The notes: generated by a model from the letters alone, not told the origin. A stretch of 10,064 nt of DNA from Bacillota bacterium (GCA_021780795.1 JAJXYA010000052.1:1-10064), one strand, 5' to 3'. Positions 1-7,480 are shown, counted from the first letter of the stretch. Numbers and translations are program-made.

Positions 1-1
1 A

Positions 2-109
2 TTCCTTTATACTTATAAGGTAGGGTCTAAGGTAGGAAAGTTAATTGAAGAAATAATTATGATTTTCGGACTTGCGTATATAGTTTATGTATTGCCTAAA
101 ATGCTTTAA
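2..109 (+). CDS. 3' end of an unidentified membrane protein (partial)
   Basis: An open frame enters from the left edge and runs for 35 residues to a TAA at 107-109. The visible tail has a basic, polar stretch (YKVGSKVGKLIEE) followed by a hydrophobic segment (IIMIFGLAYIVYVLP) long enough for about one membrane helix, ending in KML. That suggests an integral membrane protein with a C-terminal helix. Too little is present to name a family. It stops 44 nt before the uvrC start and no intrinsic terminator lies between them, so read-through into uvrC is possible. The frame could also be a chance open stretch, but the residue composition and the clean stop before a ribosome binding site favour a real gene. 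Confidence 0.5.
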   Translation, partial: FLYTYKVGSKVGKLIEEIIMIFGLAYIVYVLPKML

Positions 110-138
110 ATACATTTCAGCATCACAGATGATGATTT

Positions 139-146
139 AGAGGGGG
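139..146 (+). promoter_or_regulatory. Ribosome binding site that fixes the uvrC GTG start
   Basis: AGAGGGGG is a strong Shine-Dalgarno match 7 nt before GTG at 154. There is no ATG in frame near the family N-terminus, so this site decides the non-ATG start. Confidence 0.8.
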
Positions 147-153
147 TTACACT

Positions 154-2037
154 GTGTTTGATTTTGAATATCAATTAAAGATTCTTCCAGAGGCGCCAGG
201 AGTATATCTTATGAGGAATAATCTTGGTGAAATAATATATGTGGGAAAGGCTAAAATATTAAAAAATAGAGTTAGACAATATTTTCAAAATTCAAAAAAT
301 CATTCTGAGAAAGTAAAGGCTATGGTGAAGAACATAGCTGAGTTTGAATATATAGTAACTGATTCAGAAATGGAAGCTCTGATTTTAGAGTGTAATCTTA
401 TTAAAAAATATAGTCCAAGATATAATATTTTACTTAAGGATGATAAGCATTATCCTTTTATAAAGATTACTATAAATGAGGAATTCCCAAGAATTTTTGT
501 AACTAGAAACCATGCAAATGATGGTGGGAAATATTTTGGTCCCTACACAGATGTAGCAGCAGTATATAGCACTATTGAACTTATAAATAAAATTTTTCCT
601 CTTAGGACCTGTAAACGAGTCATCAAGGAGGGATTGCCTAAAACTAGGCCTTGTTTGAACTATCATATTGGGTTATGCAAAGCCCCTTGTGCAGGGTATA
701 TTAGTAAGGAAGAATATGGAGTTATTATTAAAGATACAATAGAGCTACTAACAGGGAAAGATAAGAATATAAAGGATGGTCTAAAACAAGAAATGGAAAG
801 TGCAGCGGAAGCCTTGGAATTTGAAAAAGCAGCGGCACTTCGGGATAAAATTTTGGCAATTGATAAGGTAAATGAAAAGCAAAAAATTGTTATAGGGAAT
901 TGTGAGAATGAAGATTTTATTAATGTATATGTTGATGAAAAAGATGTTTGTCTTCAGGTATTTTTCCTTCGGGATGGCAAGATAGTCGGACGTGAGCATT
1001 TTATTTTAAATGATGCAGCAGATGAGGAAAACAATGAACTTATAGAAGGTTTCATAAAGAGATTTTATGGAGGTACGGCCTTCATTCCTAAAACAATATA
1101 TGTGCCCTTTATAAATGAGGGAGAGATTTTAGAACAGTGGCTTAGCTCTAAAAAAGACTCAAAGGTGACAATTAAAATTCCTCAAAAGGGAGAAAAGAAA
1201 AAGACTCTAGAAATGGTAGCAAATAATGCTAAGATAACTTTAGAGCAATTCAAACTGAAGGATAGACAGGATAAGGAACTTCACAAAATTGCACTGAAGG
1301 AGCTTGTAGATTTATTGGAACTTGAAGAAATACCACAAAGAATTGAATCCTATGATATTTCAAATATAATGGGGGTAGATTCTGTAGGTACAATGGTGGT
1401 TTTTGAAGATGGAAAGCCTAAAAATAGTGATTATAGAAGATTTAAAATAAAATCCGTAATAGGAGCAAATGATTATGATAGTATGCGGGAAATTCTAGAG
1501 CGTAGGTTTAAACATGGCCTTGAGGAAGTAGAAAAAATAAAAGAACGAAATTTAGAATTAAGTAAAGGTAAGTTTTGTGTGTTTCCTGATTTAATTCTCA
1601 TGGATGGTGGTAAGGGCCAGGTTAATGTAGCATTAGAGGTTTTAAATAGTCTTAATATAAATATACCTGTATGTGGAATGGTTAAGGATGACAAGCACAA
1701 AACTAGAGGTTTAATATATAATAATATAGAGCTCATTATGAGAGGCAATTCTCAAAGCATGCATTTGATTACTAGAATACAGGATGAAGTGCATAGATTT
1801 GCTATTACTTATCACAGAACTTTGAGAGATAAAAGAACCTTATATTCTATATTGGATAATATACCCAATATAGGGGAAAAAAGAAGAAGAGAACTATTAA
1901 AGAAATTCGGTAGCATTGATAATATAAAGAATGCCAGCGCTAAGGAATTAATGGAGACTCCCTCCATGGACAGTAAGGCTGCAGAATGTGTTTTAGAATA
2001 CTTTAATGGCATTAAGGAAGGAAAGAAGGGGAACTAA
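154..2037 (+). CDS. uvrC: UvrABC excinuclease subunit C
   Basis: UvrC makes both incisions around a lesion in nucleotide excision repair after UvrB is loaded on damaged DNA. At 627 aa it has full family length. Domains in order: GIY-YIG nuclease for the 3' cut (GVY at 16-18, YVG at 29-31, Arg39, Glu in EALILE about 74-79); a four-cysteine patch C153, C167, C175, C179; a UVR motif that contacts UvrB (about 204-238); an RNase H-like domain for the 5' cut with D401 (YDISN), D440, D484 (MDGGKGQ) and H547; and a C-terminal tandem helix-hairpin-helix (about 565-625). All expected catalytic residues are present. The start is GTG at 154, chosen because AGAGGGGG (139-146) lies 7 nt upstream and the protein then begins right at the family N-terminus. 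The stop overlaps the next ATG by 1 nt. Confidence 0.97.
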   Translation: MFDFEYQLKILPEAPGVYLMRNNLGEIIYVGKAKILKNRVRQYFQNSKNHSEKVKAMVKNIAEFEYIVTDSEMEALILECNLIKKYSPRYNILLKDDKHYPFIKITINEEFPRIFVTRNHANDGGKYFGPYTDVAAVYSTIELINKIFPLRTCKRVIKEGLPKTRPCLNYHIGLCKAPCAGYISKEEYGVIIKDTIELLTGKDKNIKDGLKQEMESAAEALEFEKAAALRDKILAIDKVNEKQKIVIGNCENEDFINVYVDEKDVCLQVFFLRDGKIVGREHFILNDAADEENNELIEGFIKRFYGGTAFIPKTIYVPFINEGEILEQWLSSKKDSKVTIKIPQKGEKKKTLEMVANNAKITLEQFKLKDRQDKELHKIALKELVDLLELEEIPQRIESYDISNIMGVDSVGTMVVFEDGKPKNSDYRRFKIKSVIGANDYDSMREILERRFKHGLEEVEKIKERNLELSKGKFCVFPDLILMDGGKGQVNVALEVLNSLNINIPVCGMVKDDKHKTRGLIYNNIELIMRGNSQSMHLITRIQDEVHRFAITYHRTLRDKRTLYSILDNIPNIGEKRRRELLKKFGSIDNIKNASAKELMETPSMDSKAAECVLEYFNGIKEGKKGN

Positions 2038-2762
2038 TGAAATATGTAGTTGATGTACATACTCATACTATAGTAAGTGGTCATGCATATACTACTTTAC
2101 TTGAGAATGTTAGAGAGGCAAAAGCCAAGGGCATAAAAATATTAGGGAATACTGAGCATGGTCCTAAAATGCCAGGTGGACCACATTTATTTCATTTTGG
2201 AAATATAAAGGTGATACCTAGAGAAATAGATGGAGTTACCATACTTAGAGGTTGTGAAGCTAATATAATGGACTTTGATGGAAGCTTAGATATACCAGAT
2301 TATATTGAAGAGAGATTAGATCTTATAATTGCAAGTTTACATGATGTATGTATTAAGCCAGGAACTGCTGAGGAAAACACTAGAGCACTTTTAGGGGCTA
2401 TGGATAATCCAAATGTTCATATAATAGGACATAGTGGAAATCCTGCTTTTCCTATTTGTAAGGAAGCTATGGTACAAAAGGCTAAGGAAAAAGATATTTT
2501 AATTGAACTTAACAATAGCTCACTGGCAGGCTCAAGAAAAGGAAGCGAGAGTAATTGTATAAATATTGCTAAGCTTTGCAAGGAATATGGAGTCAAAGTA
2601 ATTATAGGTAGTGACGCTCATACTTGTTTTCATGTAGGAGAATTTGACTTAGTGCATAGACTTTTAGAAGAAATTAATATGCCAGAAGAATTAATAATGA
2701 ATAATGACGAGTTTAAATTGTTGAAATATCTTAAAAAAAAGGGTAAACTAAAAGAGTTATAA
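2037..2762 (+). CDS. YcdX-family PHP-domain metal-dependent phosphoesterase
   Basis: A 241-aa single PHP domain (a TIM-like barrel hydrolase that removes phosphate from an unknown substrate). The metal ligands match the trinuclear-zinc enzyme YcdX of E. coli in order and spacing: H8 and H10 (VDVHTHT), H16, H41 (TEHG), E74 (GCEAN), H102 (SLHD), H132 (GHSGNP), D193 and H195 (GSDAH). All nine ligands are present, so an active enzyme is expected. The gene starts inside the uvrC stop (TAATG) with purine-rich SD sequence AGGAAGGAAAGAAGGGG in the uvrC end, so translation is probably coupled to UvrC. PHP domains also occur in DNA polymerases (DnaE, PolX), so a repair link is conceivable, but the physiological substrate is not readable from sequence. 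Histidinol phosphatases of the HisK type are a related PHP family; the compact length and ligand pattern favour YcdX. Confidence 0.9.
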   Translation: MKYVVDVHTHTIVSGHAYTTLLENVREAKAKGIKILGNTEHGPKMPGGPHLFHFGNIKVIPREIDGVTILRGCEANIMDFDGSLDIPDYIEERLDLIIASLHDVCIKPGTAEENTRALLGAMDNPNVHIIGHSGNPAFPICKEAMVQKAKEKDILIELNNSSLAGSRKGSESNCINIAKLCKEYGVKVIIGSDAHTCFHVGEFDLVHRLLEEINMPEELIMNNDEFKLLKYLKKKGKLKEL

Positions 2763-2801
2763 CTTTATTAACACAAATTTCATGATTTATGTTATTAAAG
2801 T
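2762..2801 (+). repeat. Imperfect hairpin between the PHP gene and murB
   Basis: An inverted repeat begins at the last base of the PHP stop codon. ACTTTATTAACA (2762-2773) pairs with TGTTATTAAAGT (2790-2801) with one T-T mismatch. It continues past a C-A mismatch as AAAT/ATTT (2775-2778 with 2785-2788) around the 6-nt loop TTCATG. That makes about 15 pairs, nearly all A-T. No T-run follows, so it is not a standard terminator. It may shape mRNA processing or be chance in AT-rich DNA. Confidence 0.4.
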
Positions 2802-2835
2802 ATATAAATATATTAATATTTTCAAGGAGTAGTAT

Positions 2836-3753
2836 ATGATGCAATATGTAGAATTAATTAAACATTTAGATAAAGTAATAGACAGAGCAAACATAAAAGT
2901 AGATGAGCCTATGAAAAACCATACTTCTTTCAAGGTAGGTGGACCAGCTGATATTTTAGTAACTCCAGAAGGCATTGAAGAAGTTAAAGCTGTAATAAAA
3001 ATTTGTATAGAAAATGGAGTTAAGTACTATCTAGTAGGAAATGGTTCTAATTTACTTGTAAAAGACGGTGGAATTAGAGGGGTAGTTATAAAACTATCTA
3101 AGCTAAATAAAATTGAGGTAGAAGGAAATAAAATAAGTGCTCAAAGTGGAGCTAGTTTGTACAATGTGGCAAAGGTAGCTTTAAATTCAGGACTTAAAGG
3201 TTTTGAGTTTGCTAGTGGAATCCCAGGTAGCATTGGTGGTGCCTCAGCTATGAATGCAGGAGCCTATGATGGTGAAATGTCCATGGTACTCGAAAGTATG
3301 TTAGCTATTGATAATAACGGGGAATTATTAACTTTAGTTAAAGATGATATGGAACTGACTTATAGAAGCAGTGCAATTTTAAAACATGGATATACAGTAG
3401 TAAGTGTTACTCTTAATCTTCAGGTGGGAGATAAGGAAGTTATAAAAGCAAGGATGGATACTCTTGCAAAACGAAGAAGTGATAAGCAACCTTTAGAATA
3501 CCCATCAGCAGGGAGTACATTTAAAAGGCCAGAGGGGCATTTTGCAGGTAAGCTTATAGAAGATTGTGGTTTAAAAGGCACTTGTGTTGGGGATGCTCAA
3601 GTATCTGAAAAACATTCTGGCTTTATTATTAATAGAAAAAATGCCAGTGCAAAGGACATTTTAGATTTAATTAAGCTTGTGCAGGATGAAGTGGAAGAGA
3701 AATTTGGGGTACAACTTCACACTGAAGTAAGAATTTGGGGAGAGGATAAATAA
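2836..3753 (+). CDS. murB: UDP-N-acetylenolpyruvoylglucosamine reductase
   Basis: MurB uses NADPH and bound FAD to reduce UDP-GlcNAc-enolpyruvate to UDP-N-acetylmuramic acid, the second committed step of peptidoglycan precursor synthesis in the cytoplasm. The 305-aa length fits the short type II MurB of Bacillus (about 300 aa). FAD-binding signatures are visible: [12 protein letters not shown] (28-39), [15 protein letters not shown] (65-79) and [17 protein letters not shown] (128-144). The substrate domain has TYRSS (175-179), AGSTFKRP with the probable proton-donor Ser227, and the C-terminal TEVRIWGE with Glu297. AAGGAG (2824-2829) serves two adjacent ATG codons at 2836 and 2839 (spacing 6 or 9 nt); the first is given but the second is equally possible. 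A weak TATAAA (2803-2808) might be a -10 element, but no good -35 accompanies it. Confidence 0.96.
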   Translation: MMQYVELIKHLDKVIDRANIKVDEPMKNHTSFKVGGPADILVTPEGIEEVKAVIKICIENGVKYYLVGNGSNLLVKDGGIRGVVIKLSKLNKIEVEGNKISAQSGASLYNVAKVALNSGLKGFEFASGIPGSIGGASAMNAGAYDGEMSMVLESMLAIDNNGELLTLVKDDMELTYRSSAILKHGYTVVSVTLNLQVGDKEVIKARMDTLAKRRSDKQPLEYPSAGSTFKRPEGHFAGKLIEDCGLKGTCVGDAQVSEKHSGFIINRKNASAKDILDLIKLVQDEVEEKFGVQLHTEVRIWGEDK

Positions 3754-3759
3754 TCCTCT
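3741..3759 (+). repeat. Perfect 7-bp hairpin spanning the murB stop codon
   Basis: AGAGGAT (3741-3747) is the exact reverse complement of ATCCTCT (3753-3759), with a 5-nt loop AAATA that includes most of the TAA stop. It is followed by an A-run, not a T-run, so it is not an intrinsic terminator on the + strand. Its 3' arm could also pair with the hisC ribosome binding site (UCCUCU 3754-3759 with GGGGGA 3912-3917, including G-U pairs). Confidence 0.5.
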
Positions 3760-3924
3760 AAAAAAGCTGTATCCTATAAATTGGCTTAAATAATGGCTTC
3801 AGAAGGAAATTAATACTTCTACTAAAATATAGGAACTACGAGGGTGGTAATACTCTCGCCTAAATAGGAGATGGATTTCCTTCTGAAATGTTGTTTAAAT
3901 ATAAATAAATAGGGGGAAACAAGC
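3754..3924 (+). promoter_or_regulatory. Structured hisC leader, possible translational riboswitch
   Basis: This non-coding stretch holds several helices that cannot all form together. Helix A: TTCAGAAGGAAAT (3798-3810) with ATTTCCTTCTGAA (3875-3887), 13 perfect pairs closing a 64-nt interior. Helix B: CGAGGGT (3839-3845) with ACTCTCG (3852-3858), 7 pairs, loop GGTAAT. Helix C: TCCTATA (3772-3778) with TATAGGA (3828-3834), 7 pairs. Helix D: AGAAG (3801-3805) with CTTCT (3816-3820). Helix E: TTTCCTTCTG (3876-3885) with the hisC SD region (3910-3919), about 10 pairs including three G-U. A and E share an arm, and A and D share an arm. So helix A would leave the SD free, while C plus D plus E would mask it. 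Pairing is seen directly; the switch is inference. A T-box-like AGGGTGGTAA occurs at 3841-3850, but stem I and the antiterminator complement are missing. Confidence 0.5.
3911..3916 (+). promoter_or_regulatory. hisC ribosome binding site, can be masked by the leader
   Basis: AGGGGG lies 8 nt before the ATG at 3925. Together with the following AAA it is complementary, allowing G-U pairs, to the pyrimidine-rich 3' arm at 3876-3884. This makes it the likely point of control. Confidence 0.75.
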
Positions 3925-5010
3925 ATGGGATATACGGTAAGAAAAGAAATTTTGGGGTTAGGCGTGTATAAAGCAGGTAAGCCTATAAGTGAAGTTAAGA
4001 GAGAACTGGGACTTGAAGAGGTTATAAAGCTTGCTTCAAATGAAAATCCATTAGGATGTTCGCCTAAGGTAAAAGTGGCACTAAGAGAATTAATAGAGGA
4101 AACTCATATGTATCCAGATGCATCAAACTATGAATTGAAGGATGCTTTAAGCGCGAAACTCGGAGTAAATCCTGATAAGATTTTTTGTAGTACAGGCTCA
4201 GATTCATTGATTAGAGTAATTTGCAATACTTTCTTAGAACATGATGATGAAGCTATAATGGCGGAGATTACTTTCCCTAGATATGAGGCTTCAACAAGGC
4301 TTATGGGAGGTAACAGTGTTATTATACCTATGGATAATAATGGACTGCACATAGAAAAAATGGTGGAGGCAATAACTGAAAAAACAAAGATTATATGGTT
4401 CTGTAACCCTAACAATCCTACAGGCACTATATTTACTAAATCACAATTTGTAAACGTTTTAAATAGAATTCCAAACCATGTATTAATAATTATGGATGAA
4501 GCTTACATAGAATATGTAACTTCAGAAGAATTCCCGAATTCTTTAGAATTTTTAGATGATTATCCTAATATGATTATTCTAAGAACTTTTTCTAAAGCTT
4601 ATGGACTAGCATCTTTAAGATGTGGCTATGGAATAGCTAGTGAAGAATTAACATCCTACTTTAACAGAGTTATCGGACCCTTTGATGTTAATTTATATGC
4701 GCAGAAGGCAGCTGTAGCTGCATTAAAAGATGAAGAGTTTTTAAAGCTAGTGCTTGAAACAAATGTAAGTGGAAAAGAGTATTTATATGAGCAATTTAAG
4801 CTAATGAAGCTTCCCTACATTGAAACAAATGCTAACTTTGTTATGGTAAATACAAAAATTGATGATAAAGAAGTTTTTGATAAGTTACTTAGAAAAGGTA
4901 TTATTGTTAGGCCAGGACATTTATTAGGTATGCCAGGATGGCTTAGAGTTACAATTGGTACAGAAAAACAAAACAAATTATTTATAAAGATTTTAAGTGA
5001 GAGTTTGTAA
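3925..5010 (+). CDS. hisC: Histidinol-phosphate / aromatic aminotransferase (HisC type)
   Basis: A fold-type I PLP aminotransferase of 361 aa, the usual HisC length. It transfers an amino group between glutamate and imidazole-acetol phosphate in histidine synthesis; close relatives such as B. subtilis HisC also aminate the keto acids of phenylalanine and tyrosine. Visible motifs: KLASNENPLG (36-44), CNPNNPTGT (160-168), MDEAYIEY with Asp191 contacting the PLP ring nitrogen, TFSKAYGLASLRCGYG with the Schiff-base Lys224, and the C-terminal IVRPG (327-331) and LRVTIGT (340-346), whose Arg341 should bind the substrate carboxylate or phosphate group. No other histidine or aromatic pathway gene is beside it, so the true substrate is open. 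CobD-type threonine-phosphate decarboxylase is a related fold but fits less well. The gene has its own structured leader and terminator. Confidence 0.88.
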   Translation: MGYTVRKEILGLGVYKAGKPISEVKRELGLEEVIKLASNENPLGCSPKVKVALRELIEETHMYPDASNYELKDALSAKLGVNPDKIFCSTGSDSLIRVICNTFLEHDDEAIMAEITFPRYEASTRLMGGNSVIIPMDNNGLHIEKMVEAITEKTKIIWFCNPNNPTGTIFTKSQFVNVLNRIPNHVLIIMDEAYIEYVTSEEFPNSLEFLDDYPNMIILRTFSKAYGLASLRCGYGIASEELTSYFNRVIGPFDVNLYAQKAAVAALKDEEFLKLVLETNVSGKEYLYEQFKLMKLPYIETNANFVMVNTKIDDKEVFDKLLRKGIIVRPGHLLGMPGWLRVTIGTEKQNKLFIKILSESL

Positions 5011-5027
5011 AATAAAATAAGATTTTT

Positions 5028-5064
5028 AAATGCACAGCAAGTTATGTAGTTGTGCATTTTTTTT
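5028..5064 (+). terminator. Rho-independent terminator after hisC
   Basis: AAATGCACA (5028-5036) pairs perfectly with TGTGCATTT (5051-5059). G5037-U5050 and C5038-G5049 extend the stem to 11 pairs around a 10-nt loop. Eight T residues (5057-5064) follow, overlapping the stem base. It lies 17 nt past the hisC stop and should separate hisC from the rapZ operon. Confidence 0.88.
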
Positions 5065-5095
5065 ATGCTTACACCTCTATAATTATCTCTAAATG

Positions 5096-5104
5096 TGTTA
5101 TAAT
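5096..5104 (+). promoter_or_regulatory. Extended -10 promoter for rapZ-yvcK-whiA
   Basis: TGTTATAAT combines a perfect TATAAT (5099-5104) with an upstream TG, the extended -10 form of a sigma-A-type promoter. At 17-nt spacing the -35 position (5076-5081, TCTATA) matches TTGACA poorly, as is common for extended -10 promoters. It lies just after the hisC terminator. Transcription would start near 5111, giving a 5' leader of about 155 nt before rapZ. Confidence 0.55.
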
Positions 5105-5138
5105 AAAAAAATGAAACTGTATTAGTACAATGATATAA

Positions 5139-5183
5139 AAAAATTCTATTTTATAGAGAATTTTTAAATTTAAAGTTTAAAAA
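5139..5183 (+). repeat. Two overlapping inverted repeats in the rapZ leader
   Basis: AAAAATTCT (5139-5147) pairs perfectly with AGAATTTTT (5157-5165), 9 bp. TTTTTAAA (5161-5168) pairs perfectly with TTTAAAAA (5176-5183), 8 bp. The two hairpins share bases 5161-5165, so only one can form fully at a time. Almost all pairs are A-T, so stability is low. The rest of 5065-5267 shows only the promoter and the rapZ ribosome binding site AGAGGAGG (5253-5260). Confidence 0.4.
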
Positions 5184-5267
5184 TGGGACTTGGAAATGAA
5201 TTAATTAGTAATATTAAACATATTTGTAATAATAGATATTCGCAATTTTTGTAGAGGAGGTTTTTTA

Positions 5268-6152
5268 ATGAGATTTGTTATATTGACAGGATTATCAGGC
5301 GCTGGAAAAACACAAACTGTACGAAATCTTGAGGACTTAGGATTTTTTTGTGTAGACAATTTGCCACCTACATTAATTCCAAAATTTGCAGAGGCATGTT
5401 ATCAAACTAAGGGAAATATAGATAAAATTGCTTTAGTTATAGATATTAGAGGCGGAAAATTCTTTGATGATTTATTTGAAAGCTTAGCCTATTTAAAAGA
5501 AGAAGGATATAAGTATGAAATCCTATTTTTAGAGGCCACAGATGAAGTACTTATTAAAAGATATAAAGAGTCAAGACGAAAACATCCTCTAGCACCAGAG
5601 GGAAGGGTTTTAAATGGAATTGCCACTGAAAGGCGAAAACTTAAGGAAGTACGTGAGCGTGCTGATCATATAATTAATACCACTAAACTTTCTGCAAGAG
5701 AGCTTAGAGAAAAAATAAATGATATTTATGGTGAGGAAGGTCAGATAGAAACGGAGCTTATGATAACTGTGCTTTCTTTTGGATTTAAATATGGAATACC
5801 TGTAGATTCAGATTTGGTATTTGATGTTAGGTTTTTGCCAAATCCATATTATATTCCAGAGCTTAAGCAGTATTCAGGTAATGAAAAGCCTGTAAGAGAT
5901 TATGTGCTAGATTTTGAAGGGACGAAAGTATTTATAGATAAGCTTCAAGATATGCTAGTGTATCTTATTCCAAATTATAAAAAAGAGGGAAAAAGACAAC
6001 TTATAGTATCTATTGGTTGCACCGGGGGAAGACACAGATCTGTAGCTATAGCCAATAGGATTTATGAAATATTGGAGCATAATGGATATAATGTCAATGT
6101 AGACCACAGGGATATAAGTGAAGATGTGAATAGGGGTGACGGCAAGCTATGA
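5268..6152 (+). CDS. rapZ: RapZ/YvcJ nucleotide-binding protein
   Basis: A 294-aa protein of full RapZ/YvcJ length. The N-terminal P-loop domain carries a Walker A motif GLSGAGKT (8-15), a VDNLPP block (29-34), a Walker B-like VIDIRGG (57-63) and ESRRKHPL (101-108). The C-terminal domain has the family blocks FGFKYGIP (171-178), [11 protein letters not shown] (185-195), [10 protein letters not shown] (250-259) and VDHRD (278-282). The E. coli homologue binds small RNAs through this domain and presents GlmZ to RNase E in response to glucosamine-6-phosphate. The B. subtilis homologue YvcJ hydrolyses nucleotides and affects competence; its direct target is not clear. AGAGGAGG (5253-5260) sits 7 nt before the ATG. 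It is the first gene of the conserved rapZ-yvcK-whiA cluster, and its stop overlaps the yvcK start by 4 nt, which suggests translational coupling. Confidence 0.95.
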   Translation: MRFVILTGLSGAGKTQTVRNLEDLGFFCVDNLPPTLIPKFAEACYQTKGNIDKIALVIDIRGGKFFDDLFESLAYLKEEGYKYEILFLEATDEVLIKRYKESRRKHPLAPEGRVLNGIATERRKLKEVRERADHIINTTKLSARELREKINDIYGEEGQIETELMITVLSFGFKYGIPVDSDLVFDVRFLPNPYYIPELKQYSGNEKPVRDYVLDFEGTKVFIDKLQDMLVYLIPNYKKEGKRQLIVSIGCTGGRHRSVAIANRIYEILEHNGYNVNVDHRDISEDVNRGDGKL

Positions 6153-7480
6153 TGCCTAGTGGCTTGCTGAAGCCTGGAATTAATATAAAAAGGTGGATTC
6201 TTCTAGGGATTGTAGGTGGCTGGCTTTTAATTTTTGGGATTGTTAAGCTAATGAATGAAAAATATTTTTATATGAGATATATAAGTTTTTCTATATTTCT
6301 CATGATACTAGGAGCTTTGATTATATATGTAACTGTGATCCAAGTTATTAAATCCTTTGTTTTTCTAATAAATACGGGAAGCCTAGACGTAGCTATAAGC
6401 TCAAGGAATTTGGGAGATTTAATCTACGAAAAGAGGGTACTCATAAAAGGACCTAAGATTGTAGTAATCGGAGGGGGTACTGGTTTATCAACTATGCTCC
6501 GAGGTTTAAAAGTATATACTAATAATATAACTGCAATAGTTACAGTGGCAGATGATGGCGGAGGTTCAGGGATTTTAAGAGAAGATTTAGGTATTCTTCC
6601 CCCTGGGGATATTAGAAATTGTATTTTAGCCTTAGCAGATACAGAGCCACTGATGGAAGAATTATTGCAGTATAGATTTAAAGATGGAAGATTAAAGGAC
6701 CAAAGCTTTGGTAATTTGTTTTTAGCTGCAATGGATGGAATTTCAAATAATTTCGAAGAAGCTGTGGAGAAAATGAGTTCAGTATTAGCTGTAACGGGAA
6801 GGGTTATCCCAGTTACCTTAGATAATATGATTTTAAAGGCAAAGCTTAAAAATGGAAAAATAATTGATGGGGAGTCAAATATACCCAAAAGTGCCCTAAA
6901 GTATAATAGTGCTATTGATGAGGTTTTTATAGAGCCTAAAGATGCTAAAGCACTTAAGGAAGCATTGATTGCTATAAAAGAGGCAGATGCAGTAATACTC
7001 GGACCAGGTAGCCTCTATACAAGTATTATTCCCAATCTATTAGTAAAGGAAATAAGAGATGCATTAGACAAAACAAGAGCCTTAAGAATTTATGTGTCAA
7101 ATATCATGACTCAGCCAGGAGAAAGTGATAACTATAGTGTGAAGGACCATATAAAGGCTATTAATAAACATGCTAAATGCAAGGTTGTTGATTGTGTTGT
7201 AGTGAACACAGGGAAAATAAGTAGTGAGCTTGAAGAAAAATATCTTAAGGATAATTCAAATATAGTTAATATAAATGAAGAGGAAGTTACAAAGCTTGGT
7301 ATAGAGATAATAAAAAGTGATTTTGTTAAAGTAACAAAAGGGTATGTAAGACATGATGCAGACAAGCTTGCAGACATTTTAGTAAGAACAATTATGGAGA
7401 AAAAATTATTTTATGATAAAAAGAAAATAGTAGAGTACTTTTATTTATCGCAGAGGCTGAAGGAACGTAATAATAAATAA
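6149..7480 (+). CDS. yvcK: YvcK (gluconeogenesis factor) with N-terminal membrane anchor
   Basis: A 443-aa member of the YvcK/CofD-like family. The core from about residue 102 carries [14 protein letters not shown] (101-114), VADDGGGSG (133-141), PPGDIRN (151-157), SFGNL (186-190), [14 protein letters not shown] (284-297) and [10 protein letters not shown] (321-330), the Rossmann-like site that binds UDP-sugars such as UDP-GlcNAc in studied homologues. B. subtilis YvcK is about 317 aa and starts at this core. Here about 100 residues precede it, with two hydrophobic helices (about 15-36 and 44-72), so the protein is probably tethered to the membrane by a hairpin with both ends in the cytoplasm. 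YvcK is needed for growth on gluconeogenic carbon and for cell-wall homeostasis in Bacillus. ATG codons at 6149 and 6152 are both possible; AGGGG at 6132-6136 serves either. Confidence 0.94.
   Translation: MMPSGLLKPGINIKRWILLGIVGGWLLIFGIVKLMNEKYFYMRYISFSIFLMILGALIIYVTVIQVIKSFVFLINTGSLDVAISSRNLGDLIYEKRVLIKGPKIVVIGGGTGLSTMLRGLKVYTNNITAIVTVADDGGGSGILREDLGILPPGDIRNCILALADTEPLMEELLQYRFKDGRLKDQSFGNLFLAAMDGISNNFEEAVEKMSSVLAVTGRVIPVTLDNMILKAKLKNGKIIDGESNIPKSALKYNSAIDEVFIEPKDAKALKEALIAIKEADAVILGPGSLYTSIIPNLLVKEIRDALDKTRALRIYVSNIMTQPGESDNYSVKDHIKAINKHAKCKVVDCVVVNTGKISSELEEKYLKDNSNIVNINEEEVTKLGIEIIKSDFVKVTKGYVRHDADKLADILVRTIMEKKLFYDKKKIVEYFYLSQRLKERNNK

Noticed and set aside
121..134. The CATCA-CAGA-TGATG hairpin before uvrC as a terminator for the upstream gene
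   Set aside because: It has only 5 bp and no T-run follows.
430..2012. Minus-strand open frames within uvrC
   Set aside because: They have no ribosome binding site and no recognisable motif, and they lie antisense to a fully conserved gene.
2779..2808. A promoter for murB (TTCATG, 18-nt spacer, TATAAA)
   Set aside because: The -35 matches only 3 of 6 positions, and such -10-like hexamers are expected by chance in this AT-rich gap.
3741..3770. The murB stop-codon hairpin as a terminator
   Set aside because: An A-run follows it on the + strand. On the other strand the T-run lies before the stem rather than after it, and no minus-strand gene needs it.
3798..3890. The 13-bp stem of the hisC leader as an intrinsic terminator
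   Set aside because: The loop is 64 nt and no T-run follows the 3' arm.
3871..3912. A 13-codon open frame in the hisC leader (ATG 3871 to TAG 3910-3912) as an attenuation leader peptide
   Set aside because: AGGAG abuts its ATG with no spacer, so it would translate poorly. It has no run of His, Tyr or Phe codons.
6424..6888. A 154-codon minus-strand open frame within yvcK
   Set aside because: It is antisense to the conserved UDP-sugar-binding core. Its proline/serine-rich composition mirrors the sense codons and no SD is present.
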